The notes under the pieces were generated by a model. The model saw nothing but the letters and a program-made list of their open reading frames with translations, did not search any database and was not told the DNA's origin. This document shows, in pieces, positions 43,461 through 52,197 of a stretch of 64,000 nt of DNA. This DNA comes from Oscillospiraceae bacterium (GTDB lineage Bacteria; Bacillota; Clostridia; Oscillospirales; Oscillospiraceae): contig JAAWQM010000005.1 in the NCBI GenBank assembly GCA_022800525.1, positions 1 through 64,000 on the forward strand, given 5' to 3'. How positions within the stretch are numbered: position 1 is the stretch's first letter; the number at the start of each line of letters is the position of its first letter. A program made the position numbers and the translations under genes.

Positions 43461-43643
43461 AGGACCCTGACGTTGTTTTTCCCAGGCCGTTGCGGGCGGG
43501 CCTGTGATAAAAATATTCCGTAGCCGGGCGGTCCCTTGGTATAGCCGCTTCCGGACTGCGGTACGCGAAAAGCCATTTCGGCCAAAGCGGGAGAGGCCCC
43601 TGTACGGCCCACGATGTGAGGTGCGGTCAGAAAAGGGCGTCCT
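43461..43643 (+). other. Leader upstream of rnj with long-range pairing
   Basis: AGGACCCTGAC (43461-43471) can pair with GTCAG and GTCCT at 43626-43643, enclosing about 155 bases that contain several local stems (for example CCTTGCGC-AGTACG-GCGCAGG and AGCCGC..GCGGTA). It lies between a possible -10 (TATACT near 43424) and the RNase J start. It could be an autoregulatory leader or a separate RNA. Confidence 0.3.
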
Positions 43644-43711
43644 TCCCGTCTGTTTGCGTTGCGCTTTTCTTACGTAAAAATCTTTATTTGAACAAAAAGG
43701 AGACATTTATT

Positions 43712-45367
43712 TTGGCAGAAAAAATGAAAATTATCCCTCTTGGCGGTCTTAACGAGATCGGCAAGAATATGACCGTTTACGAACACGGCGGCGAGATCAT
43801 CGTGGTGGACTGCGGCATGGGCTTCCCCGACGGGGACATGTACGGCATCGACCTGGTGATTCCCGACGTGACCTACCTGGTGAAAAACAGGGCCCGCATC
43901 CGGGGGTTGTTCATCACCCACGGACATGAGGACCATATCGGCTCCATTCCCTATGTCCTCAAGCAGGTGAATATGCCGGTGTACTGCACGCGGCTGACGG
44001 CGGGGCTTATCAAGCTGAAGCTGGAGGAGCACGGCCTGACCAAGCAGACCAAACTCGTCACCGTGGAGGCCGGGGAGATGATCCGGGTGGGCAAGTTCTA
44101 CGTGGAATTCATCCACGTCAACCACTCCATCGCGGACTCCGTGGCCTTCGCCATCCACACCAGCATGGGCGTCATCGTCCACACCGGCGACTTCAAGATC
44201 GACTCCACCCCCATCGACGGGGACGTGATCGACCTGGGCCGCTTCGGCGAGCTGGGGAAGGAGGGCGTGCTGGCCCTGCTGGCGGACTCCACCAACGTGG
44301 AGCGCTCCGGCTACACCATGAGCGAATCCATTGTGGGCAAAACCTTTGACCGGCTGTTCAACGGCTGCAAGCAGCGGATCATCGTCACCACCTTCGCCTC
44401 CAATGTCCACCGCATCCAGCAAGTCATTGACGCGGCGGCGGCCTGTGGGCGGAAGGTGGCCGTCACGGGCCGCAGCATGGAAAATATCATGCGGGTGGCT
44501 ACGGAGCTGGGTTATATGAAGCTGCCCAAAAACACGGTGGTGGACGTGAACAAGATCAAATCCCTGCCCATGGACCAGCAGGTCATCGTCACCACCGGCA
44601 GCCAGGGGGAGGAGATGAGCGCCCTGTACCGCATGGCCTTCTCCCAGCACCGGCAGATCGATGTGGGGCCCGGCGACCGGGTCATCATCTCCGCCAGCGC
44701 CATCCCCGGCAATGAGAAAACCATCGGCCGGGTCATCAACGAGCTGTTCCGCAAGGGCGTGGACGTGATTTACGACAAGTCCGATCCCCTCCATGTGTCC
44801 GGCCACGCCTGCCAGGAGGAGCTGAAGATCATCCACGCCCTGACCCGGCCCCGGTTCTTCATCCCCCTCCACGGCGAGCAGAGGATGCTCCGCCGCCATA
44901 TGGAGCTGGCCATGGAGATGGGCATGGACCGGAAGCACATCGTCCTGGCGGACATCGGCAGCGTCATCGAGCTGACCAACAAGAACATCAAGATTGCGGA
45001 GACGCCCGCCCCCTCCGGGTCGGTGCTGGTGGACGGCAGCGGCGTGGGCGACGTGGGGGCCGTGGTCCTGCGGGACCGGAAGATTCTGGCGGAGGACGGC
45101 ATGGTGGTCGTGATTCTGAACATCCAGCACGGCCAGCTTCTCAACGAGCCGGAGATCATCACCCGGGGGTTCATCTATGTGAAGGAGAGCGTGGACCTGA
45201 TGCGGGAGCTGGCGGAGGTGGCCAACTCCGCCGCGCTGTCGGCCCTGGGCAAGGGCGGGCGCGACGCGGCGGAGCTGAAGGGCTCGGTGAAGTCCGCCAT
45301 CAGCGGGTATTTGTTCAAGCACACCAAGCGCAGCCCCATGGTCATCCCGGTGGTGAACCGGCTGTGA
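43712..45367 (+). CDS. rnj: Ribonuclease J
   Basis: The start is set at TTG 43712 with AAAGGAGA 8 bases upstream, giving 551 residues; the track start has no ribosome site. Metallo-beta-lactamase core with MGFPDGDMYGIDLVIPD, metal motif ITHGHEDHIGSIP, HTGDFKID, the beta-CASP part (LLADSTNVERSG, VTTGSQGEEMSALYRM) and VSGHACQEELK. It is an endo- and 5'-exonuclease that matures rRNA and turns over mRNA in Firmicutes. Confidence 0.95.
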   Translation: MAEKMKIIPLGGLNEIGKNMTVYEHGGEIIVVDCGMGFPDGDMYGIDLVIPDVTYLVKNRARIRGLFITHGHEDHIGSIPYVLKQVNMPVYCTRLTAGLIKLKLEEHGLTKQTKLVTVEAGEMIRVGKFYVEFIHVNHSIADSVAFAIHTSMGVIVHTGDFKIDSTPIDGDVIDLGRFGELGKEGVLALLADSTNVERSGYTMSESIVGKTFDRLFNGCKQRIIVTTFASNVHRIQQVIDAAAACGRKVAVTGRSMENIMRVATELGYMKLPKNTVVDVNKIKSLPMDQQVIVTTGSQGEEMSALYRMAFSQHRQIDVGPGDRVIISASAIPGNEKTIGRVINELFRKGVDVIYDKSDPLHVSGHACQEELKIIHALTRPRFFIPLHGEQRMLRRHMELAMEMGMDRKHIVLADIGSVIELTNKNIKIAETPAPSGSVLVDGSGVGDVGAVVLRDRKILAEDGMVVVILNIQHGQLLNEPEIITRGFIYVKESVDLMRELAEVANSAALSALGKGGRDAAELKGSVKSAISGYLFKHTKRSPMVIPVVNRL

Positions 45368-45626
45368 CAGGGGCGGATGATATCCGGATGTATCAGGCCA
45401 GAATATGCTGCCTCAGAACACCCCCATTGCAGGCTCTCCCCCATTAACAGGCCGGCAGGCGGAGTTGGAATATTACCAAGCCTTTGGATCAGATGCCCGC
45501 AGGACTTTTTGTTCACGGGGCGCCGCAGCTCTTCATTTGCAGGTGTGTCCGGGAATCCCCCGCCGAGGTCATGCCGGAGGCATCACCGAGAAGGGAGTCC
45601 GGAACCGTAGGTCCTGGTGTGTTTTT

Positions 45627-45656
45627 GGTTACTTTTTGCACAAGCAAAAAGTAACC
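45627..45656 (+). repeat. Perfect 13-bp stem hairpin
   Basis: GGTTACTTTTTGC / GCAAAAAGTAACC with loop ACAA. No T-run follows, so it is more likely a repeat or an RNA structure than a classic terminator. Confidence 0.6.
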
Positions 45657-45703
45657 GCCCGTCCGGGGCGCGCAGCCCCGGGGTAACGAATGGAACCAAC
45701 TAG

Positions 45704-45728
45704 CCGTGCGCCGCGCAGCGGCGCACGG
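45704..45728 (+). terminator. GC-rich hairpin 20 bases before mgtE
   Basis: CCGTGCGCCGC / GCGGCGCACGG, 11-bp perfect stem with loop GCA. It is followed by AAAAAGAAAGGAGG, so it could act on translation initiation rather than termination. Confidence 0.4.
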
Positions 45729-45748
45729 AAAAAGAAAGGAGGAGCGCC

Positions 45749-47134
45749 ATGTTGGATTTGGAAAACAGCCGCGTCATGGAAGAAATAGAGGAATTATCCC
45801 AACGAAAGCGATGGCATGACATCCGGGACATGCTGCTCCCCTTCGAGCCCGCGGACATCGCCGCCATCCTGGCGGAGATGCAGTCGGACCGGCTCCCCCT
45901 CCTCTACCGCCTGCTGCCCAAGGAGCTGGCGGCGGAGGCTTTCGTGGAGATGGACCCTGAGGAGCAGGAGCTGCTTATCCGGACCTTCTCCGACGCCGAG
46001 CTGAAGGAGGTGCTGGACGAGCTGTACGTGGACGACACGGTGGACCTCATCGAGGAGATGCCCGCGTCCGTGGTCAAGCGCATCCTGCGCCACACCGACC
46101 CGGAGACCCGCCGCAGCGTCAACGAAATCCTCAAATATCCCGAGGACTCCGCCGGGTCCATCATGACTACCGAGTTTGTGGACCTGAAACGGGACATGAC
46201 CGTGGAGGACGCCATCAAGCGCATCCGCCGCACCGGCGTGGACAAGGAGACCATCAACATCTGCTACGTCACTGACACCAGCCGCCATCTGCTGGGGCTG
46301 GTGTCCATCCGGACCCTGCTGCTGGCGGAGCAGGACGACGTGATTGAGGACATCATGGAGACCAACGTCGTCGCCGCCTCCACCATGGACGACCGGGAGG
46401 ACGTGGCCCAGGATTTGAGCAAGTACGACTTCCTGGCGATGCCAATTGTGGACGACGAGCGCAGGCTGGTGGGCATCGTCACCATCGACGACGCCATTGA
46501 CGTCATTGAGGAGGAGGCCACCGAGGACTTTGAGCACATCGCCGGCATGACCCACTCGGACAAGCCCTACCTGCGCGCCGGCGTGTGGGAGACGGTGAAG
46601 AGCCGCATCCCGTGGCTGCTGCTGCTGATGCTGTCCGCCACCTTCACCGGAATGGTCATTGCCAGCTTTGAGGACGCTCTGGCGGCCTGCTCGGTGCTGA
46701 CGGTGTTTATCCCCATGCTCATGGACACCGGCGGCAACTCCGGCAACCAGTCCAGCGTGGCCCTCATCCGCTCCCTGAGCCTGGACGAGGTCCATTTCAG
46801 CGACCTGTTCGCCGTTCTATGGAAGGAGATCCGGGTGGCGGTGACCTGCGGAGCGATCCTGGCGGCGTGCAACTTCGCGAAACTGATGCTGGTCGACCGG
46901 CTGCTGCTGCAAAACGCGGATATCACCATGCCGGTGGCGGCGGTGATCTGCCTGACGCTGGTCTTCACTGTGTTCTGCGCCAAGATCGTAGGATGCCTGA
47001 TGCCCATGATCTCGGACAGGCTGAAGCTGGACCCGGCCGTGGTGGCGGGGCCCTTCATCACCACCATTGTGGACGTGCTGAGCCTGCTGATTTATTTCCG
47101 CTTCGCCTCGTGGGTGCTGGGAATCCAGGCGTGA
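45749..47134 (+). CDS. mgtE: Magnesium transporter MgtE
   Basis: 461 residues. An N-terminal helical superdomain (FEPADIAAILAEM) and two CBS domains (from about 140 to 265, with DSAGSIMTTEFVDLKRDMTV and FLAMPIVDDERRLVGIVT) are followed by a connecting helix and five transmembrane helices with the pore signature MDTGGNSGNQSSV. It imports Mg2+ and is gated by Mg2+ binding to the CBS region. RBS AAAGGAGG. Confidence 0.96.
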   Translation: MLDLENSRVMEEIEELSQRKRWHDIRDMLLPFEPADIAAILAEMQSDRLPLLYRLLPKELAAEAFVEMDPEEQELLIRTFSDAELKEVLDELYVDDTVDLIEEMPASVVKRILRHTDPETRRSVNEILKYPEDSAGSIMTTEFVDLKRDMTVEDAIKRIRRTGVDKETINICYVTDTSRHLLGLVSIRTLLLAEQDDVIEDIMETNVVAASTMDDREDVAQDLSKYDFLAMPIVDDERRLVGIVTIDDAIDVIEEEATEDFEHIAGMTHSDKPYLRAGVWETVKSRIPWLLLLMLSATFTGMVIASFEDALAACSVLTVFIPMLMDTGGNSGNQSSVALIRSLSLDEVHFSDLFAVLWKEIRVAVTCGAILAACNFAKLMLVDRLLLQNADITMPVAAVICLTLVFTVFCAKIVGCLMPMISDRLKLDPAVVAGPFITTIVDVLSLLIYFRFASWVLGIQA

Positions 47135-47136
47135 CT

Positions 47137-47191
47137 GCGGAAATCCGTTCCGTCCCAACAGGGCGGCGTTTCCGGAAAATGATTTCCCCGC
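47137..47191 (+). repeat. Repeat B, copy 3 (55-bp short form)
   Basis: GCGGAAATCCGTTCCG at one end and GGAAAATGATTTCCCCGC at the other, with a CCAACAGGGCGGCG centre. Only the end sequences of the longer copies are kept. It starts 2 bases after the mgtE stop. Confidence 0.55.
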
Positions 47192-47208
47192 CGGGACGGA
47201 AAAAAATG

Positions 47209-47237
47209 TTGTAATTTTCGCCGGTCTGTACTATACT
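47209..47237 (+). promoter_or_regulatory. Promoter of the small membrane protein gene
   Basis: TTGTAA, 17 bases, TATACT. Confidence 0.6.
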
Positions 47238-47270
47238 AAAGGGGCAACTTTGATATTGGGAGGTCCTAAC

Positions 47271-47456
47271 ATGAAGAGTACATGGCGTTTTGTAATGAAG
47301 ATCGTCGGCCTGTCCCTGGCGTTAGCGGGCCTGATCTGCCTGGTGATCGGGTGCTGGGATAAGCTGGCCGAGGACGCCGCTTCGGTGGCCGGCCGCCTGC
47401 ACAGCAGGCGCTGCCCCGAGTTTGACGATTACGACGACGATCTGCTCTGCGAGTAA
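47271..47456 (+). CDS. 61-residue membrane protein
   Basis: The start is ATG 47271 with GGGAGGT upstream. One hydrophobic helix (IVGLSLALAGLICLVIGCW) is followed by an acidic tail (FDDYDDDLLCE). Such short proteins with a single helix are common in Oscillospiraceae and uncharacterised. Clear promoter and terminator, so it is a real stand-alone gene. Confidence 0.72.
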   Translation: MKSTWRFVMKIVGLSLALAGLICLVIGCWDKLAEDAASVAGRLHSRRCPEFDDYDDDLLCE

Positions 47457-47504
47457 TGTAGCCGCAGCCGGCGCCTGGGGGCGCGGGCTCTGAAGCGGCG
47501 CGGG

Positions 47505-47544
47505 AAGGACAGCCCCGGGGCGTAATGCCTGCGGGGCTGTCCTT
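47505..47544. terminator. Terminator between the small membrane gene and larE
   Basis: AAGGACAGCCCCG / CGGGGCTGTCCTT, 13 bp with a 14-base loop, followed by TTATG on the plus strand. It touches the larE stop. Confidence 0.75.
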
Positions 47545-48309
47545 TTATGTTTCCCTGGCCTCCCTGGGCGTTTCGTCCAGGAAGACGGCGCGGAAATGCT
47601 CCGTCAGCGCAGCGGGCGGCTCCGCCAGCAGGCGGCAGGCCAGCCCGGCCTGCTCCGCCCGGACCTGGAGCAGCCCGTCTTCGCCCCGCAGCCGCAGGCG
47701 GAAGTCGGACAGCCCCAGAGCCATCAGCGCGGCCTCGCCCTCCGCCACCCGGCGCAGGTTCTCCGCTGTGATGGGGGTCCCGGCGGGGATGCGGGTGGCC
47801 AGACAGGCGTAGGAGGGCTTGTCCCACACCGGCAGCCTGGCCTCCCGCGACAGGCGGCGGATGTCCGCTTTGGTGACGCCGCACTCCCGCAGGGGGGAAC
47901 GGACGCCCAGCTCCCGCAGGGCCCGCATCCCCGGGCGGTCCTCCGCGTCGTCAGAAGCGTTGCTGCCGTCCAGCAGCAGAGGGAAGCCGTCCCTGCGGGC
48001 GGCCTCCAGGAGCAGGGTGAACAACGCCCGCTTGCAGGAATAGCACCGGTCCGGCGGGTTGGCGGCGGCCTCCGGGACCGTGAGGATATCGAAATCAATG
48101 ACCGTCAGCTCCGCCCCGATCCGCCCGGCGGTCTCCCGGGCGTCGGCCAGCTCAAAGTCCGGCTGGAAGGGCGTATGGACAAAGTACGCGGCGGTCCTCT
48201 CCGCCCAGGCCGCCGCCTCATGGAGCAGCCACGCGGAGTCCACGCCTCCGGAAAAGGCCACCGCCGCGGCAGGGTGCTCCTGAAAAAATTCTTGGATGGT
48301 CATGGTCAC
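47545..48309 (-). CDS. larE: LarE-type sacrificial sulfur transferase
   Basis: 254 residues. PP-loop ATPase motif VAFSGGVDSAWLLH near the N-terminus, then RCYSCKRALF and SYACLATRIPAG, the cysteines that donate sulfur or hold a cluster in LarE proteins. LarE makes the thiocarboxylates of the nickel-pincer cofactor of lactate racemase. larB and larC are not in this window, so the cofactor pathway here is unproven. It follows coaW by 25 bases. Confidence 0.87.
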   Translation of the reverse strand: MTMTIQEFFQEHPAAAVAFSGGVDSAWLLHEAAAWAERTAAYFVHTPFQPDFELADARETAGRIGAELTVIDFDILTVPEAAANPPDRCYSCKRALFTLLLEAARRDGFPLLLDGSNASDDAEDRPGMRALRELGVRSPLRECGVTKADIRRLSREARLPVWDKPSYACLATRIPAGTPITAENLRRVAEGEAALMALGLSDFRLRLRGEDGLLQVRAEQAGLACRLLAEPPAALTEHFRAVFLDETPREARET

Positions 48310-48334
48310 TCCCCCGTAATTTTCTTTTTTTGCC

Positions 48335-49165
48335 CTATTGCGCCTCCATGATGGACAGCGCCGCGCCGATGGAGGTGGCGTAGGCGGCGTTCTCAGGGAT
48401 GATGAACCGGATGCCGTGGAGCCGGGTGAAGAGGTCGAAGCAGGCCCGCGCCTGGGGCAGGTTGGACATGAAGCCCGTCAGCACCGCCGTCCCGCACCCG
48501 CAGGCCCGGCAGGACATGACCGCCGTGGTGCCGATGGACTGGAGGACCATATTCACCACCCCGGCGGCAAAGTCGCCGGGAGTGGCGTCGTCGGACACAT
48601 TGCCGAAATTGGCGGCGGTGATGTCCAGCGGCAGGGAGGGGTGGCTGTTCCGTGTCAGGTCGCCCACGGTCAGGTCCACCCGCGTCACGTCCCCCTCGGC
48701 GGCCAGCTTCATGATCTGGGCGTACTTTCTTGTGCCGCACAGCCGGGAGCACAGCCCCGCCAGGGAGCCGCCCCCCACCCCGGAGCCGCACAGGTGCTGT
48801 ACCGGCCTGCCCCGCTCCGCCCGGATGAAGGCGGTACCGGTGCCCATGCTGACCACCACCGCCAGCTCCTGGCCGCTGAGGGCCAGTCCGCCCGTGCCCA
48901 CGGCGGTGAATTCCTCCACCTTCTCCGTGGGGATGCCGTAGATGTCCTCGTCCACATAGGAGGCGCCCACCCCGGTCAGGGCGATCCGGGACACGTCCCC
49001 CAGCTGGAGGAGGTTGGTATGCAGGAAGTTCCCCATTGCCCCGTACAGGGAGGTGATGGGGTCCTGGGCCTGGACCCGGTGCATGGCGATGGCGCCGCCG
49101 TCTGAACGTAGCCCCACGATCTTGGTGGTGGAGCCGCCGATGTCGATTCCTAAAATAACAGACAT
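48335..49165 (-). CDS. coaW: Type II pantothenate kinase
   Basis: 276 residues. ASKHA fold: phosphate-1 loop ILGIDIGGSTTKIVGL, the VSMGTGTAFI loop, GSGVGGGSLAGLC and a late TGFMSNLP adenosine motif. It phosphorylates pantothenate in the first step of CoA synthesis; type II enzymes resist feedback by CoA. A palindromic GC hairpin lies in the short leader at 49194-49213. Confidence 0.92.
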   Translation of the reverse strand: MSVILGIDIGGSTTKIVGLRSDGGAIAMHRVQAQDPITSLYGAMGNFLHTNLLQLGDVSRIALTGVGASYVDEDIYGIPTEKVEEFTAVGTGGLALSGQELAVVVSMGTGTAFIRAERGRPVQHLCGSGVGGGSLAGLCSRLCGTRKYAQIMKLAAEGDVTRVDLTVGDLTRNSHPSLPLDITAANFGNVSDDATPGDFAAGVVNMVLQSIGTTAVMSCRACGCGTAVLTGFMSNLPQARACFDLFTRLHGIRFIIPENAAYATSIGAALSIMEAQ

Positions 49166-49224
49166 GATAACCTCCGCGCGCGATTCAGAATGCGCCGTCC
49201 CCCGGGGGACGGCGGTCTCCCCCT

Positions 49225-49253
49225 ATATTAAGAGACGGGGCGGGGATTGTCAA
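49225..49253 (-). promoter_or_regulatory. Promoter of coaW-larE
   Basis: TTGACA, 17 bases, TAATAT on the minus strand, the same box pair as ileS and cysE. Confidence 0.65.
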
Positions 49254-49285
49254 TCGTGATTTCTATGGAATTCCAACAGTTCTGT

Positions 49286-49314
49286 TTGACTTTTCTCTCC
49301 ATTGGGGATACAAT
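49286..49314 (+). promoter_or_regulatory. Promoter of the TIGR04255-like gene
   Basis: TTGACT, 17 bases, TACAAT. Confidence 0.65.
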
Positions 49315-49371
49315 AGGGGAAATGGGAAGCCGTGAATGCGGCTTCACGAGTGTTGCAGGAGGAGAGGCGTC

Positions 49372-50166
49372 ATGCTGTATTCTGACAGTCCCCGCGTTCA
49401 TTACGACAAGTCCCAGCTGGCCGAGGTGATCTGCCAGCTGCGTTTTCCCGCCATTCTGTCCATCGGGGCCAAGGACCCGGTGGATTTTCAGGACGCCGTC
49501 CGGGGCATGTTTCCCCGCTACGCCGCCCGGGAGGAGCAGCCCGGCGCGCGGATCACCGGCATGGGCACCCCCAACGCCAAGCTGGAGTCCCCCAAGCCGG
49601 TGACCAACCACAACTTCATCTCCGCCGACGGGCGCTGGAAGCTGAATCTGACCAGCGCCTTCATCTCCCTGTCCACCGTGGCCTACCCCGGCTGGGAGGA
49701 CTTCGGCAAGCAGCTGGACCTGCCCCTGGCCCGGTTTATCCACATCTACAAGCCCGCCTTCTTTGAGCGCATCGGCCTGCGGTATGTGAACCTCATCTCC
49801 CGCAAGGCCCTGGAGCTGGAGGAGGAGCCCTGGCGGGAGCTGATCGCCGCGCCCTACCTGGGCGTGCTGGCGGAGGAGGACGTGGACGAGCGCACCGCCC
49901 GCAAGTGCTCCCTTGACGTGGAGCTGAACCTGGACAGCTCCTGCCGCGTGAAGCTCCACGCCGGCCCCGGCATGATGAAGCAGAACGGCCCCAACGCCCC
50001 CCAGGATCCGGAGGTGAAGTTCGTGCTGGACATGGACCTCTTCATGGGCGGGCAGATCGACCCCCGCATGGCCGCCGCCGGGCTGGAGACCCTCCATGGC
50101 CACTCCACCCCCCTGTTCCAGGGCGCCATTACAGACAAGCTGCATTCCGCGCTGGAGCCCAGATAG
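49372..50166 (+). CDS. TIGR04255-family protein
   Basis: The start is ATG 49372 after AGGAGGAGA, giving 264 residues. Features of the family: AEVICQLRFPAI near the start, a central DFGKQLDLPLARF region with GLRYVNLI, and a late HGHSTPLFQGAIT. No signal peptide or transmembrane helix. TIGR04255 proteins are widespread and uncharacterised; some occur near defence or toxin genes, but here the neighbours are housekeeping. Confidence 0.75.
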   Translation: MLYSDSPRVHYDKSQLAEVICQLRFPAILSIGAKDPVDFQDAVRGMFPRYAAREEQPGARITGMGTPNAKLESPKPVTNHNFISADGRWKLNLTSAFISLSTVAYPGWEDFGKQLDLPLARFIHIYKPAFFERIGLRYVNLISRKALELEEEPWRELIAAPYLGVLAEEDVDERTARKCSLDVELNLDSSCRVKLHAGPGMMKQNGPNAPQDPEVKFVLDMDLFMGGQIDPRMAAAGLETLHGHSTPLFQGAITDKLHSALEPR

Positions 50167-50184
50167 AAGGGAGGAGATACGAAT

Positions 50185-50517
50185 ATGGCAGTTACAGTCA
50201 ACATTTATTATACCGGAGAGAATGGAAGCGCACGGAAATTCGCGGAGGAGATGACCGCCGGCGGGATTGTTCAGCAGATCCGTGCGGGGGCGGGGAATGA
50301 GCGGTATGAATACTTCTTCCCTATGGAGGACCCGGAAACCGTGCTGCTCATCGACAGCTGGAGGGACCAGCAGGCCATTGACGCCCACCACGCCTCGCCG
50401 GTGATGGCGGAGATCGTCCGGCTGCGGGACAAGTACCAGCTGCGCATGAGGGTGGAGCGGTACGTCTCGGACGCGGCGGGCATCCCCAGGGAGGATGAAA
50501 AGTTCATCCGGACGTAA
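50185..50517 (+). CDS. Antibiotic-biosynthesis-monooxygenase-like (ABM) protein
   Basis: 110 residues, ferredoxin-like fold: MAVTVNIYYTGENGSARKFA, then YEYFFPMEDPETVLLIDSWR, then AHHASPVMAEIV. Resembles YgiN/LsrG-type small monooxygenases or heme-stress proteins. It lies 18 bases after the TIGR04255 gene, so the pair probably form one transcript. The reaction is unknown. Confidence 0.8.
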   Translation: MAVTVNIYYTGENGSARKFAEEMTAGGIVQQIRAGAGNERYEYFFPMEDPETVLLIDSWRDQQAIDAHHASPVMAEIVRLRDKYQLRMRVERYVSDAAGIPREDEKFIRT

Positions 50518-50531
50518 GGGAAAAATCCCCC

Positions 50532-50561
50532 TTGACAGGACCGCCCGGCCTATGGTATAGA
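50532..50561 (+). promoter_or_regulatory. Promoter of the degV-family gene
   Basis: TTGACA, 18 bases, TATAGA. Confidence 0.6.
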
Positions 50562-50623
50562 TGGTACTGAGACCGGCGCGGGGAGACTGCGCCGCAGCAT
50601 GAGCGAAGAGGAGTTAGTTTCAA

Positions 50624-51481
50624 ATGGCAAACGTAGCGATTGTCACCGACAGCAACAGCGGCATCACCCAGGCCGCCGCCAGGGAGCTGGGCATCCGGGT
50701 ACTGCCCATGCCCTTCTATATCAACGAGGAGCTGTTCTTTGAGGATATCACCCTCACCCAGGAGGAATTCTACCGCCGTCTGGCGGAGAACGCCGACATC
50801 TCCACCTCACAGCCATCCCCCGGCGATGTCACCGACCTGTGGGACCAGATGCTGGAGTCCTATGACCAGGTGGTCTACATCCCCATGTCCAGCGGCCTGT
50901 CCGCCTCCTGTGAGACAGCCCTGATGCTGGCGAACGAGTACAAGGGCAGGGTCTTTGTGACGGACAACCAGCGCATCTCCATCACCCAGCGGCAGAGCGT
51001 GCTGGACGCGCTGGAGATGGCCCGGGACGGACTGGACGGTCAGGCCATCCACGACACGCTCATGCGGGAGCGGCTGGAGGCCAGCATTTACATCACTGTG
51101 GACACCCTGAAGTACCTGAAGAAGGGCGGGCGGGTCACCGCTGCCGGGGCTGCCATCGGCACGGTTCTGAACATCAAGCCCGTGCTTCAGATCCAGGGCC
51201 AGAAGCTGGACGCCTTCGCAAAGGCCAGGGGCTGGAAGAGCGCCAAGAAGATCATGCTGGACGCCATGGAGAAGGACCTCACGGAGCGCTTCGCCGGACA
51301 GCAGGTCCATCTGTCGGCGGCCTACACCTGCTCCGAGGAGGAAGCGCTGGAGTGGCGGCGGGAGATCGAGGCCCGCTTCCCCGGCTATGCGCTGCATATG
51401 GATAAGCTGTCTCTGAGCGTGGCCTGCCACATCGGGGCCGGGTCCATGGCGGTGGCGTGCAGCCGGGTGGTGCGGCGCTGA
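50624..51481 (+). CDS. DegV family fatty-acid-binding protein
   Basis: 285 residues. VAIVTDSNSGITQAAARELG and TSQPSPGDVTDLWDQ hold the lipid-binding residues; YIPMSSGLSASCETA and LKYLKKGGRVTAAGA are also typical. DegV (FakB-like) proteins bind a fatty acid and present it to the kinase FakA for phosphorylation. No fakA is nearby. Confidence 0.92.
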   Translation: MANVAIVTDSNSGITQAAARELGIRVLPMPFYINEELFFEDITLTQEEFYRRLAENADISTSQPSPGDVTDLWDQMLESYDQVVYIPMSSGLSASCETALMLANEYKGRVFVTDNQRISITQRQSVLDALEMARDGLDGQAIHDTLMRERLEASIYITVDTLKYLKKGGRVTAAGAAIGTVLNIKPVLQIQGQKLDAFAKARGWKSAKKIMLDAMEKDLTERFAGQQVHLSAAYTCSEEEALEWRREIEARFPGYALHMDKLSLSVACHIGAGSMAVACSRVVRR

Positions 51482-51527
51482 CCGGACCGGTGACGGCAGG
51501 AAAAATCGGGAGAAAGGAAAGACAACC

Positions 51528-52196
51528 ATGATTGACGTATTTGACATTATGGGGCCCATTATGGTTGGGCCGTCCAGCTCCCATACCGCGGGGGCGGTGC
51601 GGATTGGCAGAATGGCCCGGACCCTGCTGGGAGACGAGCCGGTGAAGGCGGTCCTTCTCCTCCACGGCTCCTTCGCCGAGACCGGCGTGGGCCACGGCAC
51701 GGACAAGGCCCTGATAGCGGGACTGCTGGGCATGGCAACCGACGACCTGGACATCCCCAACAGCTTCGAAATCGCGGAGGAGAGGGGCCTGAAGTTCTCC
51801 TTTGACGAGGTGGACCTGCGGGAGGCCCATCCCAACAGCGTGAAGATGGAGGTCACCGGGGCCTCCGGGCGGCGGATGAAGATGCAGGCCAGCTCCATCG
51901 GCGGCGGGCGCATCTCGGTGGACAAGCTGGACGGCGTGTGGGTCAGCTTTTCCGGCGATTACCACACCCTCATCATCCAGAATATGGACAACCAGAGCAA
52001 TCTGGCCGACGTGACCACCGCCCTGTCCCTGGCGCGGGTGAACGTGGCCAACATGAGTATGCACCGCAGCGTCAAGGGCGGCAACGTCATGATGATCGTC
52101 GAGACCGACGATCCCATCCCCGGATACATCGTGGAGCTGCTGGAGAAGCAGCCCGGCATCTTGCAGGTCATCCACTACAGGAAGGAGGAGGAATGA
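51528..52196 (+). CDS. sdaAB: L-serine dehydratase, iron-sulfur type, beta subunit
   Basis: 222 residues. IMGPIMVGPSSSHTAGAVRIG (catalytic SSSHTAG) leads the substrate-binding domain. A C-terminal ACT domain (ADVTTALSLARVNVANMSM) probably senses serine. With the alpha subunit it converts serine to pyruvate and ammonia using an oxygen-sensitive [4Fe-4S] cluster. The alpha gene starts two bases after the stop. Confidence 0.95.
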   Translation: MIDVFDIMGPIMVGPSSSHTAGAVRIGRMARTLLGDEPVKAVLLLHGSFAETGVGHGTDKALIAGLLGMATDDLDIPNSFEIAEERGLKFSFDEVDLREAHPNSVKMEVTGASGRRMKMQASSIGGGRISVDKLDGVWVSFSGDYHTLIIQNMDNQSNLADVTTALSLARVNVANMSMHRSVKGGNVMMIVETDDPIPGYIVELLEKQPGILQVIHYRKEEE

Positions 52197-52197
52197 G

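Larger units (their letters stand above)
45368..45748. other. Intergenic region before mgtE with three hairpins
   Basis: No gene supported; the track ORFs here have no ribosome site or known motif. It holds GGTTACTTTTTGC-acaa-GCAAAAAGTAACC (45627-45656), CGGGGC-GCGCA-GCCCCG near 45665 and CCGTGCGCCGC-gca-GCGGCGCACGG (45704-45728). I do not see the conserved M-box elements expected of a magnesium riboswitch. Confidence 0.55.

Noticed and set aside
43424-43711. 6S RNA upstream of rnj
   Set aside because: There is a closing stem but not the long, nearly continuous helix with a central bubble expected of 6S; kept only as an unexplained leader.
43670-45322. 550-residue minus-strand ORF opposite rnj
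   Set aside because: Shadow of a conserved essential gene.
45377-45686. 77- and 93-residue ORFs between rnj and mgtE
   Set aside because: No ribosome site, no motif, and they overlap hairpin sequences.
45368-45748. Magnesium (M-box) riboswitch before mgtE
   Set aside because: I could not find the conserved M-box segments; only unrelated hairpins are visible.
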